From assembly GCA_001683735.1 (NCBI GenBank), contig LUGG01000019.1:1054001-1118000 (forward strand): a stretch of 64,000 bases of DNA, given 5' to 3'. The notes beneath the pieces are model-generated. The model saw only the letters and a program-made list of their open reading frames with translations, did no database searches and was not told where the DNA came from. The first letter of the stretch is position 1; every line of letters starts with the position of its first letter. The stretch comes from Grifola frondosa (taxonomy: Eukaryota > Basidiomycota > Agaricomycetes > Polyporales > Grifolaceae). The position numbers and the translations under genes are program-made. Shown here piece by piece: positions 55,690-64,000 of this stretch.

Positions 55690-58130
55690 GCCCACAACCT
55701 CATTAAAGAGCGTGGAAATGTGCAGCTTGTCTCGAGGTATTGCCAGTCGTCACCTCCTATTTAACATGCCCAATATTCGGCGAGACGACATCGCACCTTT
55801 GCTTTGGTGCATTGCCTCGGCATACCTGGATGGATGTCTTAACGACGCTGAAATATACGGGAAAATATTGAGAAGACACTTACAGGACCTTGTAGCGCGC
55901 GAACTCCGACTGGAGCTCTTCGTGCCTCAGTGGCACCATCACCAGCTCGTTCTATGCAACACAGTCCGTTTCACCACACACCGAAGAACGTTGAAAGCTT
56001 AAAACCCACCAGCACTTGCACTTGACAGTGTTTCGTAATCAAATGTGCCATGTTTGGCGCCAGGGTTTTCCTGCAGAGCAGCCGCTAAATACGCACGCGG
56101 AAAATCTCCAGAAAATGATAGCGACGCCTGTCGTGCTCCGCAGCGCATCCATCTCTGTCCTGTGTGCGTCCCGCGTGCGGACGATTTCGTCGTACTCATG
56201 GGTGTAGGTGTCGAGCATAGACATGGTGATCTTGATCGACACCGCGTGCTGGACAACCCGCCCACTTTCTATGCCTGCTTCGGCTCACCTTCAGCCGTAT
56301 GCTCTGGAGCCTTGAGCTGTGACGATGGGCAGGTGTCACTCAGTAGCACATCCTCATGCTGGAGTTGCGTCAAGGCACACTGACCTGGTACACCTAGAAC
56401 ATGCGGGTGTTCAGGAACGCGAGCAACTCGTCGAACTTGAGTACGACCAGGGCGTCCTCGCTCTTGATCAGCAGCGCGAGGCTGAACGCAAGCATCGCCT
56501 GGACCCCGTTCACGAGACAGTTGTCGTATATCCGGAACATTGTCGATAGGGAAGCGGTAGCTGAACATCGCCAGGGACCACTACGAGCAGTATATGCTTG
56601 ACTTGATACCCTGCCGCAGAAAGTGTACGTACAGAACAGGGGGCATTTCCTGGGTCAGGCGTTCGAACTAGTGAGCGGTATGTAAACGGGAGGTCCAAGA
56701 GAAGGTTATAATAACCTGGAACTACACAAACGTCAGTACCAAAATATGAATGCGTCATGTTTGAGACCTACGAGGCGTAACCGAAGCTTCGGTATCACAG
56801 ATAGGAAATCGCTACTAAGGTCCTACGAATGCATAAGCCGCACGAGGAGACAGAAGGCTTCCTCGTCGGGCATCTACACGTCTGTCAGGGTGGAACCAGC
56901 ACGGTCCAGGTGGGGCTCACATTGAGTAGTAATTTCGCTACCACGAAAGGCAAGCCCTGGCAGTAATCTGACTTGTGTATCATATCTACGTAGTCCATCA
57001 GAAGTGGAGATTGAAGAATAAAACTCTATGTACGGCGAATACGCTTTGAGTACGTTGAAGAGGTTCTCTTGGCCGATGCCGTGGCCGTCCGTGAAGAATG
57101 CGTGAAGTGGGAAGGTCCTGTACCCAATAATCAGACTCAAAATGCACGCATAATGTTAGGAGCTTACTGACCTTCCAAAACCTCTCGAATTCGCTTTCTA
57201 GTGTGAGCTGACCTCCTTCAAAAGCCGTACATACGTGTTCTCGAGCTCCGCATCCATAGAGGTAGACCTAATGCGCATTGTAAGGCACGAGATTGACGAA
57301 ACAGAACACTGGCCAGGTGCACATACATTAGCTGCCAGATCATGTCCCGCAGTATCTTCGGGATGCCTCTCTCGATCGCCTTTGCGAACTCTTCGAGATG
57401 TTGGGACGCGAAGGCCTCGTAATCTACACACGACAATCAGTCACTGGAAACTACAAAGAACAGAATACAATAACGCCAGATAGGACACTACCCCAGAAGT
57501 CTGGTACAAGTTCACGTTAGCACGAAACATAACGATGGCATGGAGAAACGCACCCCAACCGGCCTAACAGACTTGGCGAGACCTGTCGAAATCGCCATGT
57601 AGTGCGGCTGACCTATTTCAGCAGCTGCACATATTATGATCGACAGAGCTCCGGATCCTTGGATGTAGACCTATGTATATCATTAAATACGGCATTAACG
57701 CAGGCTAGACGGAAGACATGTGGTGTCTTCAAGATATCTCTCTCGATCTCCCACTTTCCAGGCTCTTCAGGATGCCAGGCGCAAAGCCCAGAGAATATAG
57801 GCTAAATAATCAGCCATCAAAAGGGCTTTGACAACCAGTGTACCGTGCACCACATAATACGTCGCCTCTCTGGCGGAGGCTCATGTCAGCACGGTCCAGA
57901 AACGTAAGAACGGTAGCACGTACCCCAAGCCCCTTAACACCTTCCGGGTCGTGATATATTGAACGGAGCACCTTTTGGAGCTCAAGGTTGGCACTTCACT
58001 GCTGGAATCCGGAACCCTATCCTCGTATCTTCTGTGAGCTGAGACGGAGAAGAGTGTTGCGGTCTGTGACTGCATACTCGGAGGGAGTGAGAGAGTCGTG
58101 TAGGGGGAGCTATGTTGCGTAAAAGCGAAC
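55690..58130 (-). pseudogene. TBC-domain RabGAP (Gyp5 type), copy 5, nonsense mutations
   Basis: Minus-strand order as in copy 2: MQSQTATLFSVSAHRRYEDR (about 58015-58078), VHGTLVVKALLM-like, FASQHLEEFAKAIERGIPKI (about 57350-57415), TFPLHAFFTDGHGIGQENLF (about 57055-57115), DYCQGLPFVVAKLL-like, DEEAFCLLVRLMHSYDL (about 56830-56880), LHVHFLRQ. The Ser-Gln of YCSQWF is changed to TAG (TGCTCGTAGTGG, about 56585). Later come YDNCLVNGVQAMLAFSLAL and ALVVLKFDELLAFLNTRMF, and a TAG after EGEPKQA (about 56270). The final exon YAEAMHQSKGAMSSRRILGM (about 55770-55835) is present. A family-conserved Asp near the Arg finger is Gly (SRGFGR). Several independent lesions mean this is a pseudogene. Confidence 0.75.
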
Positions 58131-58224
58131 GTATGAATGGCAGTGGGGATATAATGGAAGCTTGGAGTTGGAGGTGTCGCGAGCAGTCGCATTCGGACAC
58201 ATGGCACAAAATACGAGAACGGAC

Positions 58225-58242
58225 GCGTCACGGTAACGTGAC
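58225..58242. promoter_or_regulatory. Divergent-promoter inverted repeat
   Basis: GCGTCACGGTAACGTGAC with the last arm base lost (ACAAGG). The TATA of the minus-strand TBC copy is at 58147-58156, and the following CGACATTCGATCGAG is as in other copies. Confidence 0.65.
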
Positions 58243-58359
58243 AAGGTGATCGACATTCGATCGAGGACACTTTTTCATCCCGCGAACGTTGAGCTGAGCG
58301 CTTGAACTGATGCGCACCGCTTGGATCCTCTTTATCGCGCCTCGTCATCCATTTCTTTG

Positions 58360-58840
58360 CAGTCGGATGCATACACCTGCCCGACGTCACCAAGTTGCAG
58401 CTAGAGTGCAGGCCACTTTGTTTGATCACCTGCATGGAACTGACTCACGCAATTGCCTACATCCAGCATTTATCCGTCCCTCACGCTCTATCAGAACGCA
58501 TGGATCGGCGTCCTGTCCATCTCCCACCGCCTCGTCATACGACTGTGCTTCCCAAAAGCTCATCCCAAACCCTCCGCCAGGCGAGTCCATCCGTCTCGAG
58601 CGGGAATTACGAGATCCTGCTAGGAGCATCCTCACGGCTCTGCACTCGATCATGGAGCGCAACACTTGTTTGACCACGGAGAAAATGGGACGGGCTTCTG
58701 TTGGTGGGGGCGTCAAGGGGAAAAAAGGTACGAACCACCATGTTGAACGACAGGCGGAGCTCTGGTATCCGAATGGCGCCGGGCTGGGACCGCGAGTGGA
58801 CGGGCGACCGAACGAGGACGATTCATAGCGACAAACACTG
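58360..58840 (+). pseudogene. Conserved unknown module L (copy 4)
   Basis: The longest open version of the module: one frame is open from 58310 to 58828 (172 codons), but in that frame the conserved strings appear only in its second half (SILTALHSIMERNTCLTTEK with MGRASVGGGVKGKK). The upstream family strings LPDVTKLQLECRPLCLITCM and YPSLTLYQNAWIGVLSISHR lie in the other two frames. So at least two indels or unrecognised introns intervene. The family is not recognised. Confidence 0.35.
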
Positions 58841-58899
58841 CTCCCCCCTGACACTTCCCTTGGCGCGTATTCCCTTGCTTTCGTCACTCGCATTTGTCG

Positions 58900-60160
58900 T
58901 CGATGTACCGCTTGCACGAGAACACTCACCGCGTTGACCTATCCCGCGTGCAGTCGTAATCCGCAATCATACCGCACCTGCATCTATACACCACTCTCCC
59001 GCCCCCCAACGCTCGCGTTCTACTGCGCTTATATATCGTCACTGTATTGTTACATCGGATTTCATTGATATCGTCCTGCCCACCGTATCCAGTCACGAAG
59101 CGGCATGCGGGTACTACTGTACAGACTCGTCTTGACTGCGGTCCAGCGCGGACATATGCAATGACGTCTACCTTTCCTTCTCACGCTCGAGCACCTTGTC
59201 TCAAGTTGGAAGACATCGACATACTTCTCACATTCGTGAGTCCACGACTGGCCTCAACCGACATCTTGCGCATCGTTGGGTTTCCACAGGCCCGCCTGTT
59301 CTCCACTGTCCTCACCGCATTCAATGTCGATGCCTATAGGTTGCTGTAGCCCGATCCGACCCACGTGACCATCGCTTTCCTCATGCATATATCGGTTCAG
59401 CTCATTAGCTTCGCCGTCAATCTTATGTTCATTACCTCCACGCATTCTGGTTCACCAAGTCTTCAGTCCGCCTTCGTGGCTTCTACTTATGCTGTAGGCA
59501 TCAGCATTCTATGGTTCCCCAGTTTCATTTACAGCGTTGCCTCCACGTCAATTGGCATCAAGCAGTGGCTAAACTCTATGGACTCATCTGTGCGTCGCAC
59601 TCTCGTGAGCCTGCCCGCCTGAGGCAGAATCGCTATGAAAGCCTGGTGAAATGGCGCGTGCTCGGAATCCTGATGCTTCTACCTTCGCTCCTTCAGGTCT
59701 CCCTCACCTTGTTTCCTGTTGGACCGACGGATCCTCCGGAACATCGCCGCCATCGTTGTGACTCCTGCCACCGCCGTCCCCAACCTTATCATCATATCTC
59801 CCAATCCTCCACCCGTAACTGCTTTCACAAGTCTCCATAGGCATTTGGCTTCTTGCTCGTGGCGAGTGTCATATCGCCTGATATCGTTGGCTCTGGAGTC
59901 GAATCGCATCGCATCATCCCTGCCAATTATATCAGACTTTACGTCTATCAGGTCGCTCTCAGTCGCTTACGACCTTTCGATCTGACCCACATACTACAGC
60001 GCGCGGGAACAACAAAAAAGAATCTGCTGATTACCGAACAAGCCTTTACCATCTACTGTTACGTCCCGTCCGCATCTAGTGCGCTCAAGATGGATGACGA
60101 TTTCCCCAAGATTACGATAGAGCAGGCTATTTTCGCCCCATCGCCGTCGGTGTAAACTGG
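58900..60160 (+). pseudogene. DUF6535 gene, most complete copy, several stops
   Basis: After a leader (LASTDILRIVGFPQ) the domain reads ARLFSTVLTAFNVDAYRLL, TAG (59347-59349), PDPTHVTIAFLMHISVQLIS, FAVNLMFITSTHSGSPSL, AVGISILWFPSFIYSVASTS, IGIKQWLN, a frame change, VRRTLVSLPA and TGA, the YESLVKWRVLGILMLLPSLL string, and the end PPPVTAFTSLHRHLAS. Hydrophobic helices alternate as in intact family members. The segment 59853-60155 (IRLYVYQVALSRLRPFDLTH onward, MDDDFPKITIEQAIF) continues as at 16022 and is probably the C-terminal region. The early TAG is shared with the copy at 36258. DUF6535 function is unknown. Confidence 0.7.
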
Positions 60161-60264
60161 ACGTACTATGTCCGGAGAGTCGGCGTTAATTACTCAATAT
60201 TGCGTTGACGATGCACATGATGGGGTGGTCCCGTTTCAAAGTTGAATATGATTGAAGTTATGTT

Positions 60265-61690
60265 TCTTCAAAAAAAAAACAGAACATTTTGCAGATAGTG
60301 ATGACGACAATATGTAGATGAGGGGAAAGATGTGCCGAGCGATAAATCCTCCTTAAGGTGGAAGGAAGAGACAGACGCGCTCCTCCGTGCACCTATACTC
60401 CACCCATGCCCATGTGACCATGTCCCTCCCAACGCATGCGTGCTTCCCTACCTCCAGCGGTCGCCTATCACCACGGCATATATACCCTGCAGCGTCCGCA
60501 TTCCCCTGTTACAGCAACAGATCTTTGATGGGGTCAGATGCCTACCAGACGTCAACGATGCCCATCCATACATCTGCCGACATCACCGAGCTGGAACGGA
60601 GCCTCCTACAATTCTTCTATCGTAGGCCAGTCCGAGTCCGTTTAATTACCTGCGGGAACTGACTTGCGCAACCCACATCCAGCGTTTATCCATCCTTCAC
60701 ACTCAATCAGGAGGCGTGGATCGGCATCCTCTCCATTTCCCGCCGCCGCCGCGTGACATCCAATTACTCTTCGCAAACCTGTCATCAAGTGAGGCCATCC
60801 ATCTCATAGCAACAGTGAAAAATGCTAGGTGCCTACGAACAGTGACCTCACGGCTCTACGCTCAATCGTCGAGCACAACGCTTACTCGACCACTGAGGAC
60901 AACGTTCGGTGGCCACGTTGTGACGCATCCTCGAGGCTCATAAGCGATTCAGCGTGAAGAATGCCAGAGGATGTTACGATTGATGTGCACGGATTAACAT
61001 GGCACGGGTGCTGCAGGCTGTTTGGAAGACAACACCGCGGTTGGCATGGTGGGTGACGGCATCTATGCTCTCCAGGCTTCGCGACGACTCACCTTGCCAT
61101 ACTCAAACATTCTTGGTTCAGTTGTCAGTCGATGCTACTAGTGTAATCAGTCATATCAGTCAGTATTTTCTCTTTTGTTTCTGAATGCAATATTGTGCCC
61201 GGCGGCCTGACGTACATATGCTATTGTGAGCGCGAGGTCAGTTATACACGTCGCACTGGCGATCAGCGAACAGGGCCAACTTATCACGTCATTTGGGCAG
61301 CCCCGCTAAACCAAAGTCCTTACTTCGATGCGGAACTGCCTTCCACGAAATTTCGTCTTTAGGTCGTGGAACAAGTGCGTTTGTTTTAATTTCTGGATAA
61401 CTTTCAATTGAAGCCTTGCTTTACGTTTGTCTGCGAGACGAATCGCTACGTAGACATGGATTAAGGCTAGTGGGACATGCCCTAGGTTTGTCGTATGACC
61501 ATTAACTCGCCAATCGCCAATATCGAGGTTGTGGAAGCAACGAGATGACTGACTCCTGTTGACGGGGGCGCCAAAGGGGAACGAGCGTCAACCGCACGTC
61601 CGAGCCTCCATCCCTGTTGCACCCATAGACGAGTATGCGAAAGTCGTCAAGCAATAACAACTGCCACACGTGTTGGGGAAGGGCTGTGCA
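60265..61690 (+). pseudogene. Conserved unknown module F (copy 3)
   Basis: Same 1.4-kb module as 24060-25460, beginning at an A-tract (about 60269-60278) and TTTTGCAGATAGTGATGACG. Readable pieces: SLRWKEETDALLRAPILHPC, LPYLQRSPITTAYIPCSVRI, LPDVNDAHPYIC (60332-60575), FFYRRPVRVRLITC, LQAVWKTTPRLAWWVTASML (about 61005-61070). Frame breaks separate them. Here modules L plus DUF6535 and F both occur in one unit, which fixes the ancestral order L, DUF6535, F. Confidence 0.35.
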
Positions 61691-62420
61691 ACTGTCATGG
61701 CCCACATGCCTCGCCTTTTGGGCTGAAGAAAATGATCCGCATGTCCGCCACGCCGCCCCACGCGTCACGTCATAGGTCTGCGATCCATCAGAGGCTGCCT
61801 CAGATCGGTTCCGCGGAGTTTTCTGCTCCTGCCCTGCGTCGTTGAGGCCTTCAGCCACAGAAGCGTCGTTATCGCGCGGTGGCTCCCTGCGCCCATCGTA
61901 CTCAGGTTACACGGCGCGTTGTGCGGCAGACGTTCTTTGCCTCTCTGTGACAAGCTCTGTCTCTCGAACTGCACTCTCTAGTCGTTCTTGGATCGTGGAC
62001 GCCTTCACGACGTTCGCAGCGCCACAGCTGCACGTGAAAATTCGCGGTCATTCGCTTGCCATGCATATCATTGCGATACGGCGCGGGGCATCTTGCCATC
62101 CGCCGTGGCCGCCGCACATCTGTCCATGTGGGATTATTCGTTGCCGGCCAACGTGCAATATGGACTCGCCTTTGCCACTGGTCCCTGTACCCGGCACGCT
62201 ACCAACCTACCTTGCCTGATACACAGCCTGTGCGTCAACTTCCCCCGACGTACCCGTTCAACTAGTCGTTGTTTATTCACCGCCATCGTCTCGAACCTAT
62301 CCGTGCTGTTGTATCAGTGGATGTGGATGACAGGCAGCTTATTTACCTATATTGTTCATCATCTCAATGTTCCGAACAGCGCGTGCGATGCGTGTTGCAT
62401 CCCGGCGCCACGAAGAACCG
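61691..62420 (+). repeat. DUF6533 upstream block W (copy 7)
   Basis: Block with the same landmarks as copies 2, 4 and 5 (TCAGATCGGTTCCGCGGAG near 61800; CTGATACACAGCCTGTGCGT near 62216), leading into the promoter of the last DUF6533 gene. Confidence 0.5.
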
Positions 62421-62424
62421 TGTA

Positions 62425-62432
62425 GATATAAG
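62425..62432 (+). promoter_or_regulatory. TATA box of DUF6533 cop at 62489
   Basis: GATATAAG, here 64 bp before the ATG because the leader is six bases shorter. Confidence 0.6.
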
Positions 62433-62488
62433 AGCAGTCTCTTTGTCTCTGCCAAAGTATTGAGTCCTGCATCTTTCGAACTACTATC

Positions 62489-64000
62489 ATGTCCTCCACC
62501 ACAGCACCGCAGAAGTCCAGTACAAGTGAGTGACTCTTACCGCAACCTTTCCTCATCTAATATATCCTATCATACAGCTTCATCTTAAACAATTGTTATG
62601 TATCGGCAACCGGTCAGTGGTTCACAGACGATCTCCAGTCAATTGTTCATTCCTATTCGTCACAGCTCTTCTAGTTTATGAGTACCTCATCACATTTGAT
62701 CGTGAATACCGACTAGTATGGAAGCGTCGATTTTCAGCGGCCACCTTACTTTTCTTGCTCGCAAGATATCCCCTGCTTCTATGCTTAATTCTTAACCTTC
62801 CAACTTTATATCCACTGTCAACAAGGGTACAGTTCTCGTCATAATACTGCAGACCACCTTTGCCCACTAATAGTTCCCAGAGCTGTTCTGCATTGATATG
62901 GTTGACCACAGCTTTGGAACTGCTCTTCTTGTTTTTGGTGCTAGGTGAGTAGCCATGCGATATTCTGATCTCTGACTGGTTATTGATATTCCATAAAGCA
63001 TTTTCAAGTCTCCGAACATATGCCTTGTCTGGTCGTCAATGGCAAATAGCTGCATTGACATTCATCTTCTCACTGGTTCCTTTCGCCATTGCCCTGGTGA
63101 GCTCTGTACTCGGTATTGAGCTTTACATTTAATTGAAGTGCGACACATACTTCTAGTTCGCAGATGCACGGCAAGTGGTGGTTGCCGCTCCACCTCCCGT
63201 CAATTGTGCAGCAGACATTTTGATCTTACCGGAGCTACTGAACATGTCAGTGAATTTCATCAATGCCACTAAAGCTCGTTGACTCAATCCGTGTGTCATA
63301 TAGATGTATGTAGTGGTGTTGACATCATCGCTCGAGTGGTCTGCTCACGCAATAATCCAAGTGACGTATGTACAGCGTGCGACAACAATCGCCACTGAAA
63401 TGCTTGTTCTTGCGGTGACCATACGCCAGACATACTGGCAAAGACGAGCTGCCGCTGAGGCCAACCTCTGCACTCCATTGCAGACGGTGATCATGAGGGA
63501 CGGTCAGTTTCCCAGTTCTCCTCAGTATATGCACCGACCAATCATGCTCCATCAGGTACTGTATACTTCTTGTAGGTTGTCATTAGTTAACACAGGCCCG
63601 CGTCATTTGACAATGGTTCATTTAATAGTGCATTGTTGATGACGACCATTGCAGATATTGTATTGGTATATCTGGGAGACACCTTTGTAGGGAAGCTGGT
63701 CTCTAATGCCTACCACCTCTTACTCACGGGTATCGTGTATTGTCATCAGGAATTGTACTCATATATCGACAAGTTCATCGATCCGTCAGTAACTGCGATT
63801 AATTCTCTTCATTTTGATTTTTCTATTGATGTTTGTTGCGGTACAGAATAACATCAATTATCATTACACGATTCATCCTCAATCTCCGTGAGGCCGATGG
63901 ATCCCTGTGCGGCACCGAAGATGCCAGTCGCCCATCCTTTGTGCGCTCCATCCAGTTTGCGGCTTTCGTCGAACCTCTCGGTGCCCCTCTCGACCACGAA
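62489..64000 (+). CDS. DUF6533 gene, runs off the right edge, exon 1 lesion
   Basis: Exons: 62489-62525, 62578-62612, 62666-62826, 62881-62944, 62999-63096, 63157-63249, 63304-63502, 63556-63571, 63629-63686, 63750-63784, 63847 to the edge. Exons 2-10 and the visible part of exon 11 are open in the family frame: YEYLITFDREYRLVWKRRFS, MYVVVLTSSLEWSAHAIIQV, LYSYIDKFIDPITSIIITRF, LNLREADGSLCGTEDAS. Exon 1 is 37 rather than 38 bases (CCACAGCACC against CCGTCAGTGCC). Translation from this ATG therefore meets TAA in exon 2. If that one base or an alternative start is resolved, the copy would be coding. The end of the acidic tail lies outside the window. Confidence 0.7.

Noticed and set aside
18960..64000. 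Amplification caused by an LTR retrotransposon or DNA transposon array
   Set aside because: I found no reverse transcriptase, integrase or transposase strings, no long terminal repeats bounding the units, and no consistent terminal inverted repeats. The repeated DNA consists of ordinary spliced host-type genes.
1..64000. Repeat-induced point mutation as the cause of the pseudogenes
   Set aside because: Most lesions are one-base indels or clean deletions. Only a few nonsense changes (for example CAG to TAG at 36258 and 56585, GATATAAG to GACACAAG at 26240, which goes T to C) could be checked, and they do not show a uniform C-to-T pattern. Counting dinucleotides over the alignment would decide.
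1..64000. tRNA, rRNA, CRISPR or bacterial operon features
   Set aside because: No cloverleaf-like B-box arrangements, rRNA cores or regularly spaced short repeats were noticed. The intron-rich genes exclude a prokaryotic reading.

Overview
The window is eukaryotic and looks like an agaricomycete (Basidiomycota) genome. Genes are cut by many short introns of about 46-66 nt with GT..AG ends and CTRAC-like branch sites. The recognisable families are typical of that class: DUF6533 membrane proteins, DUF6535 proteins, and a fungal EF-hand/ZZ-finger protein. I saw no tRNA, rRNA, CRISPR array, or complete transposon.

Layout. 1-7,100 holds eroded remnants: the 3' end of a DUF6533 gene at the left edge, a duplicated unknown module at 2.0-3.9 kb, a possible LRR-like remnant at 4.3-4.9 kb, and a DUF6533 5' scrap at 6.8-7.1 kb. 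7,715-11,483 is one apparently intact 13-exon gene encoding a 1043-residue protein with an alpha-helical N-terminus, one EF-hand, two ZZ-type zinc fingers and a C-terminal coiled coil. 12,034-18,950 is a mosaic of captured or decayed pieces (a minus-strand 3' exon, a DUF6533 tail, a TBC 5' part, an internally deleted DUF6535 gene, an unknown coding stretch). 18,960-64,000 is a tandem segmental amplification.

The amplified cassette, in ancestral order, is: a DUF6533 gene (+), then a TBC-domain RabGAP of Gyp5 type (-) convergent with it, then a divergent promoter carrying an inverted-repeat element, then a conserved unknown module (+), a DUF6535 gene (+) and a long conserved upstream block (+) that ends in the TATA box of the next DUF6533 gene. 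DUF6533 copies start at 19037, 26310, 37182, 44608, 52465 and 62489, with partial copies at 1, 6.8 kb, 12.3 kb and 31.2 kb. Their TATA-like box lies 70 bp upstream of the ATG in five copies and 64 bp upstream in the sixth. Only the copy at 52465-54148 reads through all 11 exons without a lesion (371 residues). The copy at 19037 keeps the membrane core but loses the acidic tail. Copies at 26310 and 37182 share one frameshift. The copy at 62489 has a one-base lesion in exon 1. All five substantial TBC copies are broken, each by different lesions, although the catalytic Arg and Gln fingers are still legible in some.

Together the region reads as a birth-and-death gene cluster: repeated duplication of a receptor-like membrane protein together with its neighbours, followed by decay of most passengers. 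Two adjacent units (30.5-35.2 kb and 51.4-58.3 kb) are nearly identical and therefore recent, and one carries two clean deletions. All functional statements about DUF6533 and DUF6535 are limited because these families have no established biochemical role.
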